A stretch of DNA of 64,000 bases from Moraxella sp. ZY210820 (GCF_030674635.1 NZ_CP089978.1:1922001-1986000); one strand, 5' to 3'; positions 26,586 through 35,543 are shown, counted from the first letter of the stretch. The notes: a model not told the origin generated them from the sequence alone. Program-made: numbers and translations.

Positions 26586-26620
26586 TAAAAAGGCAAATCT
26601 GAAATGGATTTGCCTTTTTA
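26586..26620 (+). terminator. Terminator after the desaturase
   Basis: AAAAAGGCAAATC pairs with GATTTGCCTTTTT around 26587-26619. The A and T tracts allow it to act in both directions, also for the leftward small gene. Confidence 0.9.
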
Positions 26621-26655
26621 CATATCAATTCTAGTTTATATCATTTAGAAATCGA

Positions 26656-26829
26656 TTAAAAGTATTTAATCTCAATTAAATGTTTTTGTTGAAAATATAA
26701 AATCACTCCCAAATGCTCACATAAAATCATCTGACGCAAATTTAAAAATTGAATATTGGTTTTCCGTAAATACTGTAAACATTCAGCATAACTCATATTT
26801 AACTGCACATTTAATGGTAGTTTAATCAT
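26656..26829 (-). CDS. 57-residue small protein downstream of creD
   Basis: This open frame encodes 57 residues, beginning MIKLPLNVQLNMSYAECLQY and ending with LIEIKYF. It has a strong ribosome-binding site (AGGAGA, about 6 nt before the ATG) that overlaps the end of creD, and its start lies only 11 bp past the creD stop. A terminator-like hairpin follows at 26586-26620. No signal peptide or clear membrane helix is seen. The sequence pattern is compatible with a short helix-turn fold, but I know no family. Confidence 0.65.
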   Translation of the reverse strand: MIKLPLNVQLNMSYAECLQYLRKTNIQFLNLRQMILCEHLGVILYFQQKHLIEIKYF

Positions 26830-26840
26830 ATTTATCTCTC

Positions 26841-28214
26841 CTACTGTTTTTCACCAATCGCATACCAATCGACATGACGTGTAATAAACATCACCACTGC
26901 CACTAAAATAAAGGCAAAGATTGAACCCATTAAGAATGTTTTTTCTGATGATTGCAATAACACATACATCACCATATATAAACCGCTTAATAACACACTA
27001 AATAATGCGACATTTTTCCAGCCTTTTAAAACATACATCAAATACCAAGAAATTAAACCAATACAAGCAATACTTGCACTATAATATGCCACAAGATAAC
27101 TAAAATGTTCACTCACCGATAATAATAAAACAAAGAATACCGATTGAGCTACACCAACCAATAAATATTGAATTGGATGAATACGCAAACCTTTTAACAC
27201 TTCAAATAAGAAGAAACAACCAAAAGTCATCATGGTAATTAACCAACCATATTTTGTTGCTCTATCGGTTTGGCTATAAATATTGATGGGTTCAATAAAT
27301 TCAACATAAAAGCCTTTTTCAGGTAAGATACTATGCGAACATTGATGATCATTAAAACAACTTTTTAACTGTTCTTGGTAGTAATTACCTAGATTTAAAT
27401 TTTTCCACATTGCAGAAAAACCTTGCTCCGTTGATGTATTTTGTTGCGGTAGATTTTCCCCTGCATATTTTGCATCTGACCAATTTCCTTTAGCATTAAA
27501 AATATGATGCTCATGATTAGGAATAAACGCAAATGATTTTAAACCATCAAGCTGTAGATTTAATTCTACATTCTGTTTTAAGTTTTGCCAATCTGATGAA
27601 TTTAAATCTAACTCTAATGCGGTTAATCCTGCATTTTTCTGTTGAAATTGAGCAAATTCTAAGGTATATTTTTGCCCGCCCATCGTTAATACAGGTTTTT
27701 GCTGAATACCACGCAAATCAGCCACAGGAAATATTAACTTTGCTTTAGACCAATCATAATTCAATTGTGGTAACTGCTCCATATTAAAACCCATTTTAGC
27801 GGAAATTTGTGCTTGATAACTGGTCGCACGATAAATCCCACGTTGATATTGTTGATTGGACACATTAAAATCCGTATTCCATTCACTTTGACTTGGAAAA
27901 ATTAAATGCTGTTTTTCATAAGTACATAATTTTGCATTTAATGGCTCTTCGGTATTTTTCTGACACGGTAATTGCACCATATAAGGCACACGAATCATCG
28001 GACTCACCATATATTGTGTCGAAATTTGATGTTTTTCGATTTGTTCAATCACATCTTTTTGATAATCCGCACGTTCATGCACAATATAACGTACCAATAC
28101 TAAAGTAAATGCAAAACCAATGAGTAAAAATACCAACATCATACATTTTGAAAATAAGCGATTTTGTTGCATCATTTCACCAAAAATAAATAACATAGTT
28201 ACAATATGCGTCAT
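26841..28214 (-). CDS. creD: Inner membrane protein CreD
   Basis: A 457-residue CreD family protein. One N-terminal membrane helix (about 23-42) is followed by a large periplasmic domain (about 45-310), which includes LIFPVADLRGIQQKPVL and TEQGFSAMWKNLNLGNYYQ. About five more membrane helices close the protein. CreD expression is a read-out of the CreBC system and is linked with envelope stress and beta-lactam or colicin tolerance in other bacteria. The first ATG is used here; the ATGs at 28175 and 28172 are alternatives. Four CreB-like half-sites lie directly upstream. Confidence 0.93.
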   Translation of the reverse strand: MTHIVTMLFIFGEMMQQNRLFSKCMMLVFLLIGFAFTLVLVRYIVHERADYQKDVIEQIEKHQISTQYMVSPMIRVPYMVQLPCQKNTEEPLNAKLCTYEKQHLIFPSQSEWNTDFNVSNQQYQRGIYRATSYQAQISAKMGFNMEQLPQLNYDWSKAKLIFPVADLRGIQQKPVLTMGGQKYTLEFAQFQQKNAGLTALELDLNSSDWQNLKQNVELNLQLDGLKSFAFIPNHEHHIFNAKGNWSDAKYAGENLPQQNTSTEQGFSAMWKNLNLGNYYQEQLKSCFNDHQCSHSILPEKGFYVEFIEPINIYSQTDRATKYGWLITMMTFGCFFLFEVLKGLRIHPIQYLLVGVAQSVFFVLLLSVSEHFSYLVAYYSASIACIGLISWYLMYVLKGWKNVALFSVLLSGLYMVMYVLLQSSEKTFLMGSIFAFILVAVVMFITRHVDWYAIGEKQ

Positions 28215-28228
28215 AATAATCCACTTCG

Positions 28229-28266
28229 GTGAAATCGCTTTGAAGTGTAGATGAAGTTTCTGTGAA
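28229..28266 (-). promoter_or_regulatory. CreB-binding (cre tag-like) half-sites upstream of creD
   Basis: The known E. coli CreB site is TTCAC-N6-TTCAC. On the minus strand four half-sites follow one another at exactly 11 bp: TTCAC (28262-28266), TTCAT (28251-28255), TTCAA (28240-28244) and TTCAC (28229-28233). They end 15 bp before the creD ATG. The spacing matches one helical turn, as expected for cooperative binding of a response regulator. Confidence 0.75.
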
Positions 28267-28346
28267 GTTTTTGCTTATTTTTTATTCTCAAAATTAAACT
28301 AATACACATTTAAAATTAAATATTTTATAAAAATCAATGCATTAAA

Positions 28347-29801
28347 TCAATTTATCAAATCAAAATAAATACACACACGCACCCCATGACACGGTGTTTT
28401 AACATCATCAGCTGTGGTTATTTCTGTGATATTTTCAATGAAAATATCACCATGTAAACCGATTAACACCTGTTTCACTAAGGTTAAACCAATACCAGAA
28501 CTCCGTTGTTGCGTATGTGGGCGTGGCAAAGAAAAATAACGTTCAAATATTTGCGATAAGGCAAAATCTGGAATATGTTTCCCTTGATTGATAATCTCCA
28601 ATTGGACTTTATGCTGACGGATATTTAAAGACACCCATAATTGCCTATCACAAAAATCAATCGCATTATCTAACACATTATAAATTACTTGTGATAACCA
28701 AAACTTATCACTATCAATATAAATATCATCAACAATATGTAGTGATAATTGACAATCAAATTGTTGAATTTTATTCTGATAATTTTCCATAATCTCTAAT
28801 AATAATTGTGAAAAATTTAATCGCTGAAATTCAAAGGTATAAGGTGCTTTTTCTAATCGTGTTAATAAAAGCATTCGCTCAATCAATTGATATAAACGTT
28901 GGCTTTGTTGTTCTATTTGTTGAGCAAATTGTTGTTGATGTGAATATGGAATATCTTCTTGTAATAATTCTGCATTGGCTTGAATCGCAGTTAATGGACT
29001 TTTTAATTCATGGGTCAGCGTATTAATATAATTTTCCACATAGGCACGGTCTTCTAAAACCATTCTCATATCACTAATCGCTTGCGTTACTGCATTTAAT
29101 TCTTTGGCGGAATAAAAATAAGGTGCGTGTTGAATCGGAGCAAGGGCTTGAGCATAATGTCGTACTTTATCAATACTATGTCTTAACCAAAATGCAACCA
29201 TACTCGATAATATTAAACTAGCAAAAGCAATCCAAAATGCCTGCTGTAACATATATTGTTTTGCACGTTGAATATAAGGCTGTACTGAATAATTCGGCTT
29301 GCCCACACTTATCACGCCAATTAACTGATTTTGCCAAATAATCGGAGCAGCAATAAACATCACTGTACTATTTGGGTCATCAGGATTTTGTCGAGTACTT
29401 CTTGCCCCATAACGTCCACGCAAAGTTAAATATACATCATTCCATTGTGAATAATCCTGCCCAACCGCTTGCCCTGTAGAATCATAAATCACAATACCTT
29501 GCACATTAGTAATATATATTTGCTGATGAATTTGCTTTTTGGGCATTTGCCAAATGGTTGCGTGTAATTCACGATTTAATGCCAATTCAATTTTTTGCTG
29601 AAAATCATCGTGTTGTACTTTTTGATAATACACATCTTCTGCGACTAATTGAGCAATAATATTGACATTTTCTGCTAATGTATCTTCCACCACTTGTCGC
29701 ATATTCGGTTTAATTTGTTCATTCACGGTATATAACATCAATGCCAATACCAAGACTAAAACTAAACTAAAGAAAAACCAAATCCGCACAAATATCGACA
29801 T
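28347..29801 (-). CDS. creC: Sensor histidine kinase CreC
   Basis: A 484-residue membrane kinase. Membrane helices at about 5-25 and 188-207 enclose a periplasmic sensor with GVISVGKPNYSVQPYIQRAK, typical of CreC. The dimerisation domain has the phospho-acceptor His in THELKSPLTAIQANAELL; the ATPase domain has NVLDNAIDFC and SSGIGLTLVKQ. CreC responds to carbon source and cell-wall state in E. coli. It follows creB by 21 bp. The gap between creC and creD is 132 bp and holds the cre tags. Confidence 0.93.
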   Translation of the reverse strand: MSIFVRIWFFFSLVLVLVLALMLYTVNEQIKPNMRQVVEDTLAENVNIIAQLVAEDVYYQKVQHDDFQQKIELALNRELHATIWQMPKKQIHQQIYITNVQGIVIYDSTGQAVGQDYSQWNDVYLTLRGRYGARSTRQNPDDPNSTVMFIAAPIIWQNQLIGVISVGKPNYSVQPYIQRAKQYMLQQAFWIAFASLILSSMVAFWLRHSIDKVRHYAQALAPIQHAPYFYSAKELNAVTQAISDMRMVLEDRAYVENYINTLTHELKSPLTAIQANAELLQEDIPYSHQQQFAQQIEQQSQRLYQLIERMLLLTRLEKAPYTFEFQRLNFSQLLLEIMENYQNKIQQFDCQLSLHIVDDIYIDSDKFWLSQVIYNVLDNAIDFCDRQLWVSLNIRQHKVQLEIINQGKHIPDFALSQIFERYFSLPRPHTQQRSSGIGLTLVKQVLIGLHGDIFIENITEITTADDVKTPCHGVRVCIYFDLIN

Positions 29802-29822
29802 TTAAAATATTCCAGAATCATT

Positions 29823-30512
29823 TTAATATTTTTTTAAGGCATATCCCACACCACGATAGGTCATAATCTGTTCATCATCAGGTGTAATCTGTTTAATCTT
29901 TTGTCTTAATGATTTAATATGCGTATCAATCGTACGTTCTAAACTATGGTCTGGATTTTCCCATACGGCATTCATTAACTGCTGACGGCTAAAAATCTGT
30001 TCTGGGTGAGCAATAAAATACGCCAATAATCCATATTCATAACGTGTTAAATATAATAATTCACCATGATAATAAATTTGTAATCGCTCTGGAATCATTT
30101 GCCATAATAATGTTGATGCTTGCTGATTGCCATCGGATAATATCGGACGTTCCATTCTCCGCCAAATCGCTTTAATCCGAGAGATAATTTCTCTGGCACT
30201 AAATGGCTTAGGACAATAATCATCAGCCCCAATTTCTAAACCAATAATGCGGTCAATTTCATCATCACGAGCGGTTAAAAATAATAATGGCGTTTGACAA
30301 AATTGCCGTAATTGCTTGCATAATTCAAAACCGTTCATATCAGGCAAACCCACATCTAAAATAATAAAATCAAAATGCTGTTGCCGACAAATGTCCAACG
30401 CCTGTTGCCCTTGTGCGACCCATGTTACCTGCCAGCCTTCACGCTCTAACGCATAACGCAAAGGCAATACAATCGCTTGCTCATCTTCAACATAAAGAAT
30501 ATGCTTGGACAT
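29823..30512 (-). CDS. creB: Response regulator CreB (OmpR family)
   Basis: A 229-residue two-domain regulator. The receiver (1-120) has the acidic pair VEDEQ near residue 10 and the phospho-accepting Asp in FIILDVGLPDMNG, plus the lysine in CPKPFSAREI. The winged-helix DNA-binding domain (about 125-229) contains RTIDTHIKSLRQKI and the end MTYRGVGYALKKY. I use the ATG at 30512; a TTG one codon upstream is possible. It follows the phosphatase gene by a few bases. Its likely target is the array upstream of creD. Confidence 0.93.
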   Translation of the reverse strand: MSKHILYVEDEQAIVLPLRYALEREGWQVTWVAQGQQALDICRQQHFDFIILDVGLPDMNGFELCKQLRQFCQTPLLFLTARDDEIDRIIGLEIGADDYCPKPFSAREIISRIKAIWRRMERPILSDGNQQASTLLWQMIPERLQIYYHGELLYLTRYEYGLLAYFIAHPEQIFSRQQLMNAVWENPDHSLERTIDTHIKSLRQKIKQITPDDEQIMTYRGVGYALKKY

Positions 30513-30520
30513 CAATATGC

Positions 30521-31171
30521 CTATAACTTCGCTTGGAAATGCTGATGTAACTGCTCAATATTATCCACAATCACATCGGCATAAGGCTGTAAAATCTCCG
30601 CACCATGCACGCCATGTGTGATGCCAATCGCTTGCATATTGATATTTTTTGCCATCTGCACATCGTACACGCTATCGCCCACCATAATCGCTTGTTCTGC
30701 CGTCAGATTGAGTTCTGTTAAAATCTGCTCTAGCATCAATGGGTTAGGTTTAGATAAAGCTTCATCAGCACAACGAGAAGTAACAAAAATATCTTTACAT
30801 TCAGGCATACGCTCAAACACACGATTTAAACCTTTACGAGCCTTACCTGTCGCCACTGCCAACAAAATACCACGTTGTTTTAAATCTTGTAACATCGTCA
30901 ATGCCCCATCATACCAAGCATCATGGGCGGAATGTGGCACATTATGCTCAACATAAGTATCAAAAATCTGTTGGCGTTTTTCTGCATCATCAGTCGGAAA
31001 TAACGTGTCTAAGGCGATTGGTAAAGCTAAACCAATCACATCTTTGGCTTGTTGATTACTAATCTGATAACCAAATTTATCCGCAGTAAATTGTAAACTC
31101 GATACAATGGTATCAATCGAATTGCACAACGTACCGTCCCAATCAAAAATCACTAATTTGATATTCTTCAT
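30521..31171 (-). CDS. HAD-family phosphatase, phosphoglycolate phosphatase-like
   Basis: A 216-residue HAD-IA hydrolase. Motif I is DWDGTLCNS (about residues 10-18), motif II lies in VATGKARKGL and motifs III/IV in MVGDSVYDVQMAKN. The cap domain is helical (about 18-85). Substrate is not certain: Gph or a nucleotide phosphatase of the YrfG type would fit. The gene lies directly before creB with only 5 bp between, so it belongs to the same transcript. Confidence 0.85.
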   Translation of the reverse strand: MKNIKLVIFDWDGTLCNSIDTIVSSLQFTADKFGYQISNQQAKDVIGLALPIALDTLFPTDDAEKRQQIFDTYVEHNVPHSAHDAWYDGALTMLQDLKQRGILLAVATGKARKGLNRVFERMPECKDIFVTSRCADEALSKPNPLMLEQILTELNLTAEQAIMVGDSVYDVQMAKNINMQAIGITHGVHGAEILQPYADVIVDNIEQLHQHFQAKL

Positions 31172-31181
31172 GTTTGGCTAC

Positions 31182-31784
31182 TTATAATTCAGCGATGGTT
31201 TTGGGTAATAATTGCTCTAAACGTGCTGTTGAAAACTTTTGCATTAATTCACTTTGTTCAAATGTTTTGACGACATTTTGATTTTCAGTACTCAAAGTAT
31301 TAAATACTTCAGGTAGGCGAATACTTAACCAAATTAAGGCACATAAGACTAATTTATCGCCAATTTCTTGACTCTCTGCCGATAATGTTGGTAAATTACT
31401 TAAAACTTGTTTCAGTAAATCGGTTGAACGTGCCACGAATGGGTGAAATTCCTGCCCTTCTAAGGTAAAACGTTGAATTGAAAAGGCACGCACGCCTTGA
31501 GCCGTCATAGTAAGTGCTTGAGCGATTTTCGGTAAATTGTATTCACGATTATCATCAAACATTTGCGGAGCGATGGCTTGCATAATCATTGGCGTTTCAG
31601 TAATCACATCACCATTATCTAACAATAATGATGGCACTTGGCTAAATGGATTTACCGCTGTTAATTCCGTTGGATTTTCCCAAGGCATGACAAATTTTAA
31701 TGCTAAATCAATTTGATACTGCTCGGCAACCGTCAATAACATACGAGTATAGGGCGATGTAGTACTAATATATAAAGTTGGCAT
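31182..31784 (-). CDS. Glutathione S-transferase family protein
   Basis: A 200-residue protein with a thioredoxin-like N-terminal domain (STTSPYTRMLLTVAEQY, then the cis-Pro stretch VNPFSQVPSLLLDNGDVITET, about residues 44-64) and an all-helical C-terminal domain. The serine and tyrosine near residue 10 could activate glutathione. It lies in the leftward run between the CHMI-like gene and the phosphatase. Its substrate is unknown. Confidence 0.85.
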   Translation of the reverse strand: MPTLYISTTSPYTRMLLTVAEQYQIDLALKFVMPWENPTELTAVNPFSQVPSLLLDNGDVITETPMIMQAIAPQMFDDNREYNLPKIAQALTMTAQGVRAFSIQRFTLEGQEFHPFVARSTDLLKQVLSNLPTLSAESQEIGDKLVLCALIWLSIRLPEVFNTLSTENQNVVKTFEQSELMQKFSTARLEQLLPKTIAEL

Positions 31785-31803
31785 GATAGTCTCTCTTCAA
31801 TTT

Positions 31804-32148
31804 TTAAATCGTAGTTTTAGCATAAACTTGACTTAATTCTAGCACTTCCACCGTGCATTGCATAGCAGGATAATTGACAAAATGCTGTTTTAAACCGTTT
31901 AATAAGACATCAGCAAAACTTTGACGTACCTCCAAACTTCGCCCTTGCATAATCAATAATTTTACCGCAATAAAATCTTGACATTCTACACCTGTACCAA
32001 TCAAATAATCTTCAACTGGAATAATACGAGTTTTAATATCAACGGCTTTAAAATGACCTGTATCAATTAAAATTTGATTGATATATTTTAATAAATCATT
32101 CGGCTGATTTAATAATTTTTTAGGCATTTCAATAATCACATGTGGCAT
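31804..32148 (-). CDS. 5-carboxymethyl-2-hydroxymuconate delta-isomerase family protein
   Basis: A 114-residue tautomerase-superfamily protein beginning MPHVIIEMP, where the N-terminal proline exposed after Met removal is the catalytic base of the family. The segment VKLLIMQGRSLEVRQSFADVLL matches CHMI (HpaF). That enzyme belongs to homoprotocatechuate breakdown, but none of the other genes of that pathway is in this window, so the real role may differ. Confidence 0.82.
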   Translation of the reverse strand: MPHVIIEMPKKLLNQPNDLLKYINQILIDTGHFKAVDIKTRIIPVEDYLIGTGVECQDFIAVKLLIMQGRSLEVRQSFADVLLNGLKQHFVNYPAMQCTVEVLELSQVYAKTTI

Positions 32149-32172
32149 AATTTTACACTCTGTTGGATAAAA

Positions 32173-32574
32173 TTAAATCATTCTCGTATCTAAAATAAAT
32201 GCTTTATCATATTGCAATATAGCACTATCTGCCGTTAAAAATTGCATTTTTTCTAACTCAGCTTGGACAATTAACAAACGGTCAAATGGGTCTCGATGAA
32301 TCCATGCTAAATCAACAATGGCATATAAATGTGCAATATCTATATCTAAAACACGAAAACCCAATCTCAATAATTCATTGACAATTTCTTGTGGATTATA
32401 ATCAAAATCAGGTTTACCTAAACTGTATTTTATTGCCATTTCCCAAACACTTACTTTACTAAAATATAAAGTATTTTGCTCATCTAACAAAACTTCTTGG
32501 CAATGTTCTGACAGATGTTCACAATTTTCAGTTAAAAACCATAATAAAACATGAGTATCTAACAAATAATTCAT
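32173..32574 (-). CDS. vapC: VapC-type PIN-domain toxin
   Basis: A 133-residue PIN nuclease. The acidic residues are seen in LLDTHVLLWFL (Asp about 6), SVWEMAIKYSLGK (Glu about 44) and HRDPFDRLLIVQAELE (Asp about 94 and 98). LTADSAI follows. It lies 2 bp from its antitoxin gene. PIN toxins of this group usually cut tRNA or rRNA; the target here is unknown. Confidence 0.9.
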   Translation of the reverse strand: MNYLLDTHVLLWFLTENCEHLSEHCQEVLLDEQNTLYFSKVSVWEMAIKYSLGKPDFDYNPQEIVNELLRLGFRVLDIDIAHLYAIVDLAWIHRDPFDRLLIVQAELEKMQFLTADSAILQYDKAFILDTRMI

Positions 32575-32576
32575 GA

Positions 32577-32837
32577 TTAACCTTCAAACATATCAGCAAT
32601 TTCATCAGCAAATGCAACATTAAAATTGTTTGGTATCTTGATTTTCCCTTTCAATGTTCCCATTTCACGCTTTACTGGCTTGTCATCAATCGGGACAATC
32701 ATCACTTTTGGTTTACCTGCTTTTGCAATGGTAATCGCCTGACCTGTACTTGCAACTTCTTCTACAAGACGAGATAAATGTGTTTTAGCATAGTGAATGT
32801 TGATACTTACTTGTGTTGGTTGAGTCAGTGCTGTCAT
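32577..32837 (-). CDS. vapB: Phd/YefM-type antitoxin
   Basis: An 86-residue antitoxin. The N-terminal dimer and DNA-binding part reads SINIHYAKTHLSRLVEEVASTGQAITIAKAGKP, typical of Phd/YefM. The C-terminal half (FNVAFADEIADMFEG) would wrap the PIN toxin. It is the first gene of a leftward run that continues into the CHMI, GST, phosphatase and creBC genes without an obvious terminator. Confidence 0.9.
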   Translation of the reverse strand: MTALTQPTQVSINIHYAKTHLSRLVEEVASTGQAITIAKAGKPKVMIVPIDDKPVKREMGTLKGKIKIPNNFNVAFADEIADMFEG

Positions 32838-32845
32838 TGTACTTC

Positions 32846-32896
32846 CTTAAACTTAGTTGATTAGTTTAGTTTAAGTAATATAACCAATGTTGTCAA
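32846..32896 (-). promoter_or_regulatory. vapBC promoter with inverted-repeat operator
   Basis: On the minus strand TTGACA (32891-32896) is followed after 17 bp by the -10-like TAAACT. The inverted repeat CTTAAACT...AGTTTAAG (arms 32846-32853 and 32868-32875) covers the -10 and the start of transcription. This is the layout expected for autorepression by the antitoxin. Confidence 0.65.
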
Positions 32897-33026
32897 TGCA
32901 TTATGACTGTATTTATTCTTTTGTATTAAGATAAATAAACAACCGCCCTATTTGCAACAATAATAACAATTACCAGCTATTTAACCAAACGATAATGATA
33001 ATTTAACAATGCCGTTTTATCCTTTC

Positions 33027-33653
33027 TTAACTAGCCACAACTTGTATTTGCCGAATATGATGTTCCGCAACATCAAGCCGATAGACAACTGTATTATACA
33101 TTGGTAAAGCAGTTTGAAACTGACGGAATTTTTGTATATCAGCGTTATCTTTAGCAGATAAACCCAATAATTGCCAAGCTAACATACCTATCCAAATCCC
33201 ATGCCCAAAAAAGAAGCTATTATGTTCAAAATCATCAAGGTTATTTAAAAATGTTGCAACTCGTTGTTGAAATTCAGCAAAACTATCTGCATCATTACCA
33301 TCTTTGAAATCAATATGTGCAGTTTGCCAATATTGTTTTGCCAACACTGCTCGTTCATCGCCTAGCATATTTTCAATATTGGCAAAACTTAAACAACCAA
33401 ATTCTTTTAATTCTGGTAAAGTGTGAATATCTAAACCATAATTTTGATTAAATATTTCCGCAGTCTGTCTCGCCCGTAACAAAGGTGAAGCATAAATAGA
33501 ACTTGGCTCAATATCTAATTGTTGCCAATTGATTAATAAATCATGAGCCTGTTGCCGACCCAATTCAGTTAAAGGAATTTCCGCATCAGGCATAGATTTA
33601 GCCCCTGTATTGGCAAGGCTTTGACCATGTCGGATAAAATAAAGGGATTTCAT
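33027..33653 (-). CDS. Histidine phosphatase family protein (phosphoglycerate mutase-like)
   Basis: A 208-residue histidine phosphatase. The phospho-histidine motif is RHGQSLANTG (about residues 8-17), followed by LTELGRQQAHDLL and YASPLLRARQTAEIF; the second histidine lies in FFGHGIWIGML. The substrate cannot be assigned. It lies downstream of thrC behind a strong terminator and before a 189-bp gap to the vapBC promoter. Confidence 0.85.
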   Translation of the reverse strand: MKSLYFIRHGQSLANTGAKSMPDAEIPLTELGRQQAHDLLINWQQLDIEPSSIYASPLLRARQTAEIFNQNYGLDIHTLPELKEFGCLSFANIENMLGDERAVLAKQYWQTAHIDFKDGNDADSFAEFQQRVATFLNNLDDFEHNSFFFGHGIWIGMLAWQLLGLSAKDNADIQKFRQFQTALPMYNTVVYRLDVAEHHIRQIQVVAS

Positions 33654-33670
33654 GTTGTTGTCCTAAATGA

Positions 33671-33708
33671 TTAAAAAAGCCATTCTATTTTTATAAAATG
33701 GCTTTTCT
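33671..33708 (-). terminator. Terminator after thrC
   Basis: AAAAGCCATTTTA pairs with a loop AT-rich arm to AATGGCTTTTTT on the minus strand. The arms are at about 33674-33684 and 33697-33706. Confidence 0.85.
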
Positions 33709-33714
33709 TTTCAC

Positions 33715-35127
33715 TTACAGTTTCACAAACTGCTCAATTTGTTCACGCACCAATTCCGCTTTATTCTCTAGCACCACCACTTTTTGCGGTAGGCTTTCAA
33801 TATTTTGTGTATGTGCTGGACGTGGAATATCAATTTTGCCCACTGCTTCAAAAATGGTTTCCGCAAATTTAGCAGGTAAAGCGGTTTCTGCAACAATCAT
33901 AATTTCATTGTCTAAACGCAGTTCACGAGCCACTTTTACACCATCAGCGGTATGCGGGTCAATTAAATCATTATCGCTTTCATAAACAGCTTTAATCGTT
34001 GCAATACGGTCAGCGTGCGTTGATTTACCTGATGCAAAACCATATTTATTTTGAGCATCTGCCAATAAATCACTTAAATCAAAACCTTTACCACTATTCA
34101 CATCTTGCCATAATGTGGTGAGTTTTTCGCTATCTTTGCCAACCAATAAATAAATAAAACGTTCAAAATTTGATGCTTTAGAAATATCCATTGACGGACT
34201 TGATGTTACAAAAGTATTTTCACTGGTGCGTGGAATATATTTTCCTGTATTAAAGAAATCATTTAATACATCATTTTCATTGGTCGCTACAATTAAACGA
34301 GCGATTGGTAATCCCATTTCACGAGCGATATGTCCCGCACAGATATTACCAAAATTACCAGATGGTACACAGAAACTGACTTTTTGCGTATTATTTTCAG
34401 TCGCATTAAAATAGCCTTTAAAATAATATACGATTTGTGCCAAAATACGTCCCCAGTTAATCGAGTTTACCGTACCTAAACTATATTTGGCTTTAAAATC
34501 TTGATCTTGTTGTAAGGCTTTTACAATATCTTGGCAATCATCAAACATACCATGAATCGCAATATTATGGATATTTTCGTCCATTAAACTATACATTTGA
34601 GCACGCTGAAACTCACTCATTTTGCCATGTGGCGACATCATAAACACTTCGATATTTTCTTTACCACGCAAAGCATATTCTGCGGCTGAACCTGTATCGC
34701 CAGATGTTGCACCAATAATGGTTAAACGTTGATTTTTTTGTTTTAACGCATACTCAAAGGCATTACCCAAAAACTGCATGGCAATATCTTTAAATGCAAG
34801 TGTTGGACCATTAGATAATTCTAAAATTTTAATCCCATCTTTTAAGGTACGCACAGGCGTAATTTCAGTATTACCAAACGCATTTTCGGTATAAGTTTTA
34901 TCAATCAACGCTTTTAAATCAGCAGATGGAATATCTGTCGCAAATAATGACATAATCTCAAATGCTAATTCAGTATAAGATAATGTACGCCATTTTGCCA
35001 ATGTGTCATGATTAATTTGTGGATAATGTTCTGGTAACATTAAACCGCCGTCTGGAGCAAGTCCCATCAATAAAACTTCGCTAAATGGCATTTTGGGCGT
35101 ATTGCCACGTGTGCTGATATATTGCAT
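33715..35127 (-). CDS. thrC: Threonine synthase
   Basis: A 470-residue PLP enzyme converting O-phosphohomoserine to threonine. It has the N-terminal YISTRGNTPKMPFSEVLLMG, the PLP-binding lysine in GPTLAFKDIAMQFLG (about residue 113), TIIGATSGDTGSAAEYAL and the phosphate-binding VPSGNFGNICAGHIA. The length fits the class I enzyme. A PIN toxin gene lies 10 bp upstream, so thrC may be partly expressed from the toxin-antitoxin promoter. Confidence 0.98.
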   Translation of the reverse strand: MQYISTRGNTPKMPFSEVLLMGLAPDGGLMLPEHYPQINHDTLAKWRTLSYTELAFEIMSLFATDIPSADLKALIDKTYTENAFGNTEITPVRTLKDGIKILELSNGPTLAFKDIAMQFLGNAFEYALKQKNQRLTIIGATSGDTGSAAEYALRGKENIEVFMMSPHGKMSEFQRAQMYSLMDENIHNIAIHGMFDDCQDIVKALQQDQDFKAKYSLGTVNSINWGRILAQIVYYFKGYFNATENNTQKVSFCVPSGNFGNICAGHIAREMGLPIARLIVATNENDVLNDFFNTGKYIPRTSENTFVTSSPSMDISKASNFERFIYLLVGKDSEKLTTLWQDVNSGKGFDLSDLLADAQNKYGFASGKSTHADRIATIKAVYESDNDLIDPHTADGVKVARELRLDNEIMIVAETALPAKFAETIFEAVGKIDIPRPAHTQNIESLPQKVVVLENKAELVREQIEQFVKL

Positions 35128-35137
35128 AACTAAAACC

Positions 35138-35542
35138 TTATATTAAATTTAAACCAAATAGTTTGTATTCATTAAATTTATCATCAATCGATATTAAAGG
35201 GATTTGATGATAAATACAATAATAAATCATAATTCTATCAAAAGGCTCTTTATGTTTCTCAACTTTTGGCAATTTGTAGAAATTTGCCATGATTTCATGA
35301 TTAACTTGAATGATATCAATCCCCATTTGTAAAGCAATTTTGGGTAATTCATTAGGTAAAATACCTTCCAAATTCAATTTACCTAAATTGTATTTAATAG
35401 AAATTTCCCAAAAACTTGTATTACAAATAAAAATTTGATTATTTTTACACTCTAACAATACTCTAAGCTCTGAGTTGATTTTACTTGGATTAAAAATAAG
35501 CCAAAGAAAAATATGTGTATCTATAATATAGTTATTTTTCAT
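35138..35542 (-). CDS. PIN-domain toxin
   Basis: A 134-residue VapC-like nuclease. Acidic sites are in IIDTHIFLWLIFN, SFWEISIKYNLGKL and EKHKEPFDRIMIYYC, with SIDDKF near the end. The ATG at 35542 follows the antitoxin stop within a TAAAATG sequence; the TTG at 35554 would overlap the antitoxin. The strand and operon place thrC directly downstream. Confidence 0.88.
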   Translation of the reverse strand: MKNNYIIDTHIFLWLIFNPSKINSELRVLLECKNNQIFICNTSFWEISIKYNLGKLNLEGILPNELPKIALQMGIDIIQVNHEIMANFYKLPKVEKHKEPFDRIMIYYCIYHQIPLISIDDKFNEYKLFGLNLI

Positions 35543-35543
35543 T

